DNA of 32,088 nucleotides, taken from NCBI GenBank assembly GCA_038254365.1, contig JBBSGI010000036.1, positions 1 to 32,088 of the forward strand. The letters run 5' to 3'. The notes under the pieces are model-generated. The model searched no databases and was not told the DNA's origin. It was given only the letters and a program-made list of their open reading frames with translations. The stretch comes from JAWWPG01 sp038254365. Lineage in GTDB: Bacteria > Actinomycetota > Actinomycetes > Propionibacteriales > Nocardioidaceae. The translations under genes were made by a program, and so were the position numbers. How positions within the stretch are numbered: position 1 is the stretch's first letter; every line of letters starts with the position of its first letter. This document shows positions 29,669 through 32,088 of this stretch, piece by piece.

Positions 29669-31798
29669 GTGACCGGTGACTCCTTCCCGCGCCTGGCGGC
29701 GCGGACGATGAACTTCCAGCTCGGGCTCCCACGCGGCTTTGTGGTGAGCCCCGACGGCAACCGGGTCGTGTTCTTGCGTGCTGAGAGCGGCACGTCCCGC
29801 TCACACGCGCTGTGGGTGTACGACGTCACCTCGGGCACCGATCGCAAGGTCGCGGATCCGGCGCTGCTGCTCAGCGACGACGCCGAAGAGCTGACCCATG
29901 AGGAGCGCGGCCGCCGTGAGCGGATGCGGATTGCCACCTCGGGCGTGGTGGGCTTCAGCACCGACGACGAGGTCACCGTTGCGGCGTTTGCGCTGTCCTC
30001 CCGGCTCTTCGTCGCCGATCTCGTCGGGTCATCACCAGCGCGCGAGGTGCGAGTCGATGCGCCGGTGGTCGACCCCCGGCTCGATCCTCGGGGGCGGGCG
30101 ATCGCCTACGCCGGCGACCGGGCCTTGCATGTCGTCGACCAGTCGGGCGTCGACCGGGTCGTCGTGGGACCCGAGGACGACGAGCCGGCCGAGGTGGTCT
30201 GGGGGCTCGCCGAGTTCATCGCCGCGGAGGAGCTGGACCGCACCCGCGGGTTCTGGTGGGCCCCCGACGGCTCGTCACTCCTGGTCGAGCGGTACGACGA
30301 GACTCCGGTGGCCGTGTGGCACATCGCCGACCCGGCCCACCCCGAGGTCGAGCCGGTCCGGCAACGCTACCCTCAGGCAGGCAAGGCAAACGCCACGGTC
30401 TCGCTGCACGTCGTCTCCCTGGACGGCGAGCGGGTCGACCTGGACTGGAGGTCCGACACCGAGCTGGACGGCAACGTCCTCGAGTACCTCGCCGAGGTCG
30501 AGTGGCGTGAAGGTAAGCCGCTGCTGGCGCTGCTCACCCGTGACCAGCGTCGTCTCGAGATGCGCGAGGTCGACGTCTCCTCGGGATCCACCACGGTGGT
30601 CCGCACCTTCTCCGACGACGCCTGGGTCGAGCTGCTCCCCGGCACCCCACGGCGCATCACGGACGGCGGCCTGCTGCACGGCCTCGATGAGGGGGAAACC
30701 CGGCGGCTTGCCCTCGACGGCGTCCCGTTTACCCCTGACGGCCTGCAGGTCCGCGAAGTCTTCGGCGTTGAGGACGACGGGGTCGTGGCCTCGGTCGTGC
30801 CCCTGGTCGCCTCGGTGGCGGTAGCGCGGCTGGGGTACGACGGCAGCGTCACGCTGCTCAGCGACCCGGCGGGGGTGGCCCTCGGGGCGGTAGGCGGCGA
30901 CACTGTGGTGACCCAGCACCGCACGCTGGCGGATCTGGCGGCCACGACCACCGTGACCAGCCGCGGTCTGGTCGCGGGCACGATCGCGGGAGTCAACGAG
31001 CAGCCGCCGGTCACCCTCAACCTCGAGACCATGCAGGTCGGGTCCCGTGACTACCCGACGACGGTGCTCTTCCCCGCCGGCCATGCGCGCGGGTCACGGA
31101 AGCTGCCGGTGCTGATGGACCCGTACGGCGGCCCGCACGGCCAGCGGGTGTCCAATGCAGCCCAGGCCTACCTGGCCTCCCAGTGGTTGGCCGATCAGGG
31201 CTTCGTGGTCATCGTCGCCGACGGACGGGGGATGGCCGGTCGCGGGCCCGCCTGGGACCGGCTGGCCAAGAACGACTTCATCGGCACCATCGACGACCAG
31301 GCCGAGGTCCTGCTCGAGGTGGCGAAGAGGTACCCCGATGACATCGACACCACCAAGGTCGCGATCCGCGGCTGGTCATTCGGGGGCTACCTCGCCCTGG
31401 CCGGGGTGCTCAAGCGCCCGGACGTGTTTGCCGCTGCTGTCGCCGGCGCCCCGGTCTCGGACCAGCGGCTCTACGACACCTGCTACTCCGAGCGCTATCT
31501 CGGACATCCCGACACGAACCAGCAGGTCTACGACGCCAACGACCTGAGCCTGCTCGCCGACCAGCTCACCAAGCCGCTGATGATGATCCACGGGCTCGCG
31601 GACGACAACGTCGCGATCGCCCACACCCTGAAGATGTCGACAGCGCTGCTCGCCGCCGGGAAGCCGCACGAGGTGCTGCCACTCTCCGGGATCACCCACA
31701 TGGCCGCCTCGGAGACGGTCGCGGAGAACCTGCTGCTCCTGCAGGTCGCCTTCCTACGCCGTGCGATGGGCATCGCGGTCGACGGGGCTGACGCCTGA
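29669..31798 (+). CDS. S9-family prolyl peptidase (dipeptidyl peptidase IV type)
   Basis: Serine peptidase of 709 aa with an N-terminal beta-propeller and a C-terminal alpha/beta-hydrolase. The catalytic triad is visible: S570 in RGWSFGGYLA, the Asp in HGLADDNVAIAH (D645 or D646), and H677 in SGITHMAASE. The propeller has the double glutamate E187-E188 (AAEELDRTRGFWWAPDGSS) that anchors the substrate N-terminus in DPP-IV-type enzymes, so X-Pro or similar dipeptide release is likely. No signal peptide is seen, which suggests a cytoplasmic enzyme. The GTG start is taken because both nearby ATGs are closed at once by stops. The next gene is convergent, 21 nt away. Confidence 0.92.
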   Translation: MTGDSFPRLAARTMNFQLGLPRGFVVSPDGNRVVFLRAESGTSRSHALWVYDVTSGTDRKVADPALLLSDDAEELTHEERGRRERMRIATSGVVGFSTDDEVTVAAFALSSRLFVADLVGSSPAREVRVDAPVVDPRLDPRGRAIAYAGDRALHVVDQSGVDRVVVGPEDDEPAEVVWGLAEFIAAEELDRTRGFWWAPDGSSLLVERYDETPVAVWHIADPAHPEVEPVRQRYPQAGKANATVSLHVVSLDGERVDLDWRSDTELDGNVLEYLAEVEWREGKPLLALLTRDQRRLEMREVDVSSGSTTVVRTFSDDAWVELLPGTPRRITDGGLLHGLDEGETRRLALDGVPFTPDGLQVREVFGVEDDGVVASVVPLVASVAVARLGYDGSVTLLSDPAGVALGAVGGDTVVTQHRTLADLAATTTVTSRGLVAGTIAGVNEQPPVTLNLETMQVGSRDYPTTVLFPAGHARGSRKLPVLMDPYGGPHGQRVSNAAQAYLASQWLADQGFVVIVADGRGMAGRGPAWDRLAKNDFIGTIDDQAEVLLEVAKRYPDDIDTTKVAIRGWSFGGYLALAGVLKRPDVFAAAVAGAPVSDQRLYDTCYSERYLGHPDTNQQVYDANDLSLLADQLTKPLMMIHGLADDNVAIAHTLKMSTALLAAGKPHEVLPLSGITHMAASETVAENLLLLQVAFLRRAMGIAVDGADA

Positions 31799-31819
31799 CC
31801 GCAATCAGCACGCCGGCCG

Positions 31820-32088
31820 TCAGAGTTTGCCGAGGGTGGTGGTGCCGTGTTGGTCGACGAGGGAGTACCTGCCGTGGGGGGTGCGCCAGGGCCAGGCGCC
31901 GGGTCTGACCTGTGTGATGGTCCAGCCGGCGTGGGTCTTGATCCGGTGGTGACACATGGGCCTGGTTGACGGGTTGGGTTGCCGGTGCGGTGGGTCTGTG
32001 GTGCAGTGGCCTGTCTGTGGTCGTTGACCGTGGTTCTGGATGGTCGTTGTCTTGATGTCGGGACAGGCTGGTGGCGTGGGGGTAGTAG
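31820..32088 (-). CDS. C-terminal part of an HNH/DUF222 (13E12-type) protein, cut by the window edge
   Basis: The minus-strand frame is open from the right edge to a TGA (complement at 31820-31822), 89 codons. It contains MCHHRIKTHAGWTITQVRPG and on to GAWPWRTPHGRYSLVDQHG, matching the end of the HNH domain of actinobacterial DUF222/13E12-repeat proteins, where the pattern is N..LCR.HHR.KTH..W. The Asn eight residues before HHR is kept (NPSTRPMCHHR). The upstream first-His part (usually D.DH..P) is not recognisable in PACPDIKTTTIQNHG, so the nuclease site may be degenerate or the gene broken. These genes are common, multi-copy and fast-evolving. Confidence 0.65.
   Translation of the reverse strand, partial: TTPTPPACPDIKTTTIQNHGQRPQTGHCTTDPPHRQPNPSTRPMCHHRIKTHAGWTITQVRPGAWPWRTPHGRYSLVDQHGTTTLGKL

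Noticed and set aside
1..32088. tRNA or rRNA genes
   Set aside because: No cloverleaf with a GTTCGA-type T-loop and matching acceptor stem, and no rRNA-like segment, was noticed by eye. A covariance-model search was not possible here.

Overview
The window is high-GC DNA with GTG starts, short translational overlaps (GTGA/ATGA) and TANNNT -10 boxes. It also carries core genes in a typical actinobacterial order (thyA-folA, dapA-rnj, ftsK-rodZ-like-rimO-pgsA-cinA-clgR). This points to a high-GC actinobacterium. The paaBCDE operon, a PaoABC-type oxidase and a 13E12/HNH gene tail would suit a Nocardioides-like Propionibacteriales member, but that rank is an inference.

Layout. (1) 1-3046: the start codon of a divergent gene at the left edge, then paaB-paaC-paaD-paaE (phenylacetyl-CoA epoxidase subunits and reductase), closed by a hairpin. 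No paaA tail lies directly upstream of paaB. (2) 3047-9407: a patchwork of small single genes (GNAT, PHP phosphatase, NUDIX, cupin, NTF2-like, DUF1801). Between them lie decayed sequences, including a GNAT pseudogene split over three frames and a frameshifted membrane-protein remnant. (3) 9408-15090: a winged-helix (HTH_42) protein, a divergent three-gene molybdenum aldehyde oxidase operon (2Fe-2S, FAD/4Fe-4S and Mo subunits), and a convergent SAM methyltransferase. (4) 15205-20650: thyA-folA, a 16-bp hairpin, then dapA-rnj and a polytopic membrane protein. (5) 20789-22248: an orphan BlaI-type repressor with a GTAGTACTAC operator, and a metallophosphoesterase gene bracketed by two inward-facing arrays of the same 21-bp repeat. 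(6) 22299-31798: ftsK, a large RodZ-like protein, rimO, pgsA, cinA, clgR and an S9 peptidase. (7) 31820-end: the C-terminal end of an HNH/DUF222-type protein, convergent with the peptidase.

How the genes work together. PaaBCDE would epoxidise phenylacetyl-CoA with a PaaA encoded elsewhere. The oxidase converts aldehydes to acids and might feed such a pathway. ThyA and FolA form the dTMP/folate cycle. FtsK, the RodZ-like protein and PgsA serve chromosome segregation, cell shape and phospholipid synthesis, and ClgR controls Clp proteolysis.

The most distinctive observations are the inverted pair of 21-bp repeat arrays around the phosphoesterase gene, and a recurring leaderless start signal: TANNNT (mostly TAG..T) exactly 6-7 nt before the start codon in nine genes. 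I saw no tRNA, rRNA, CRISPR array or complete insertion sequence. No clearly undescribed multi-gene system was identified.
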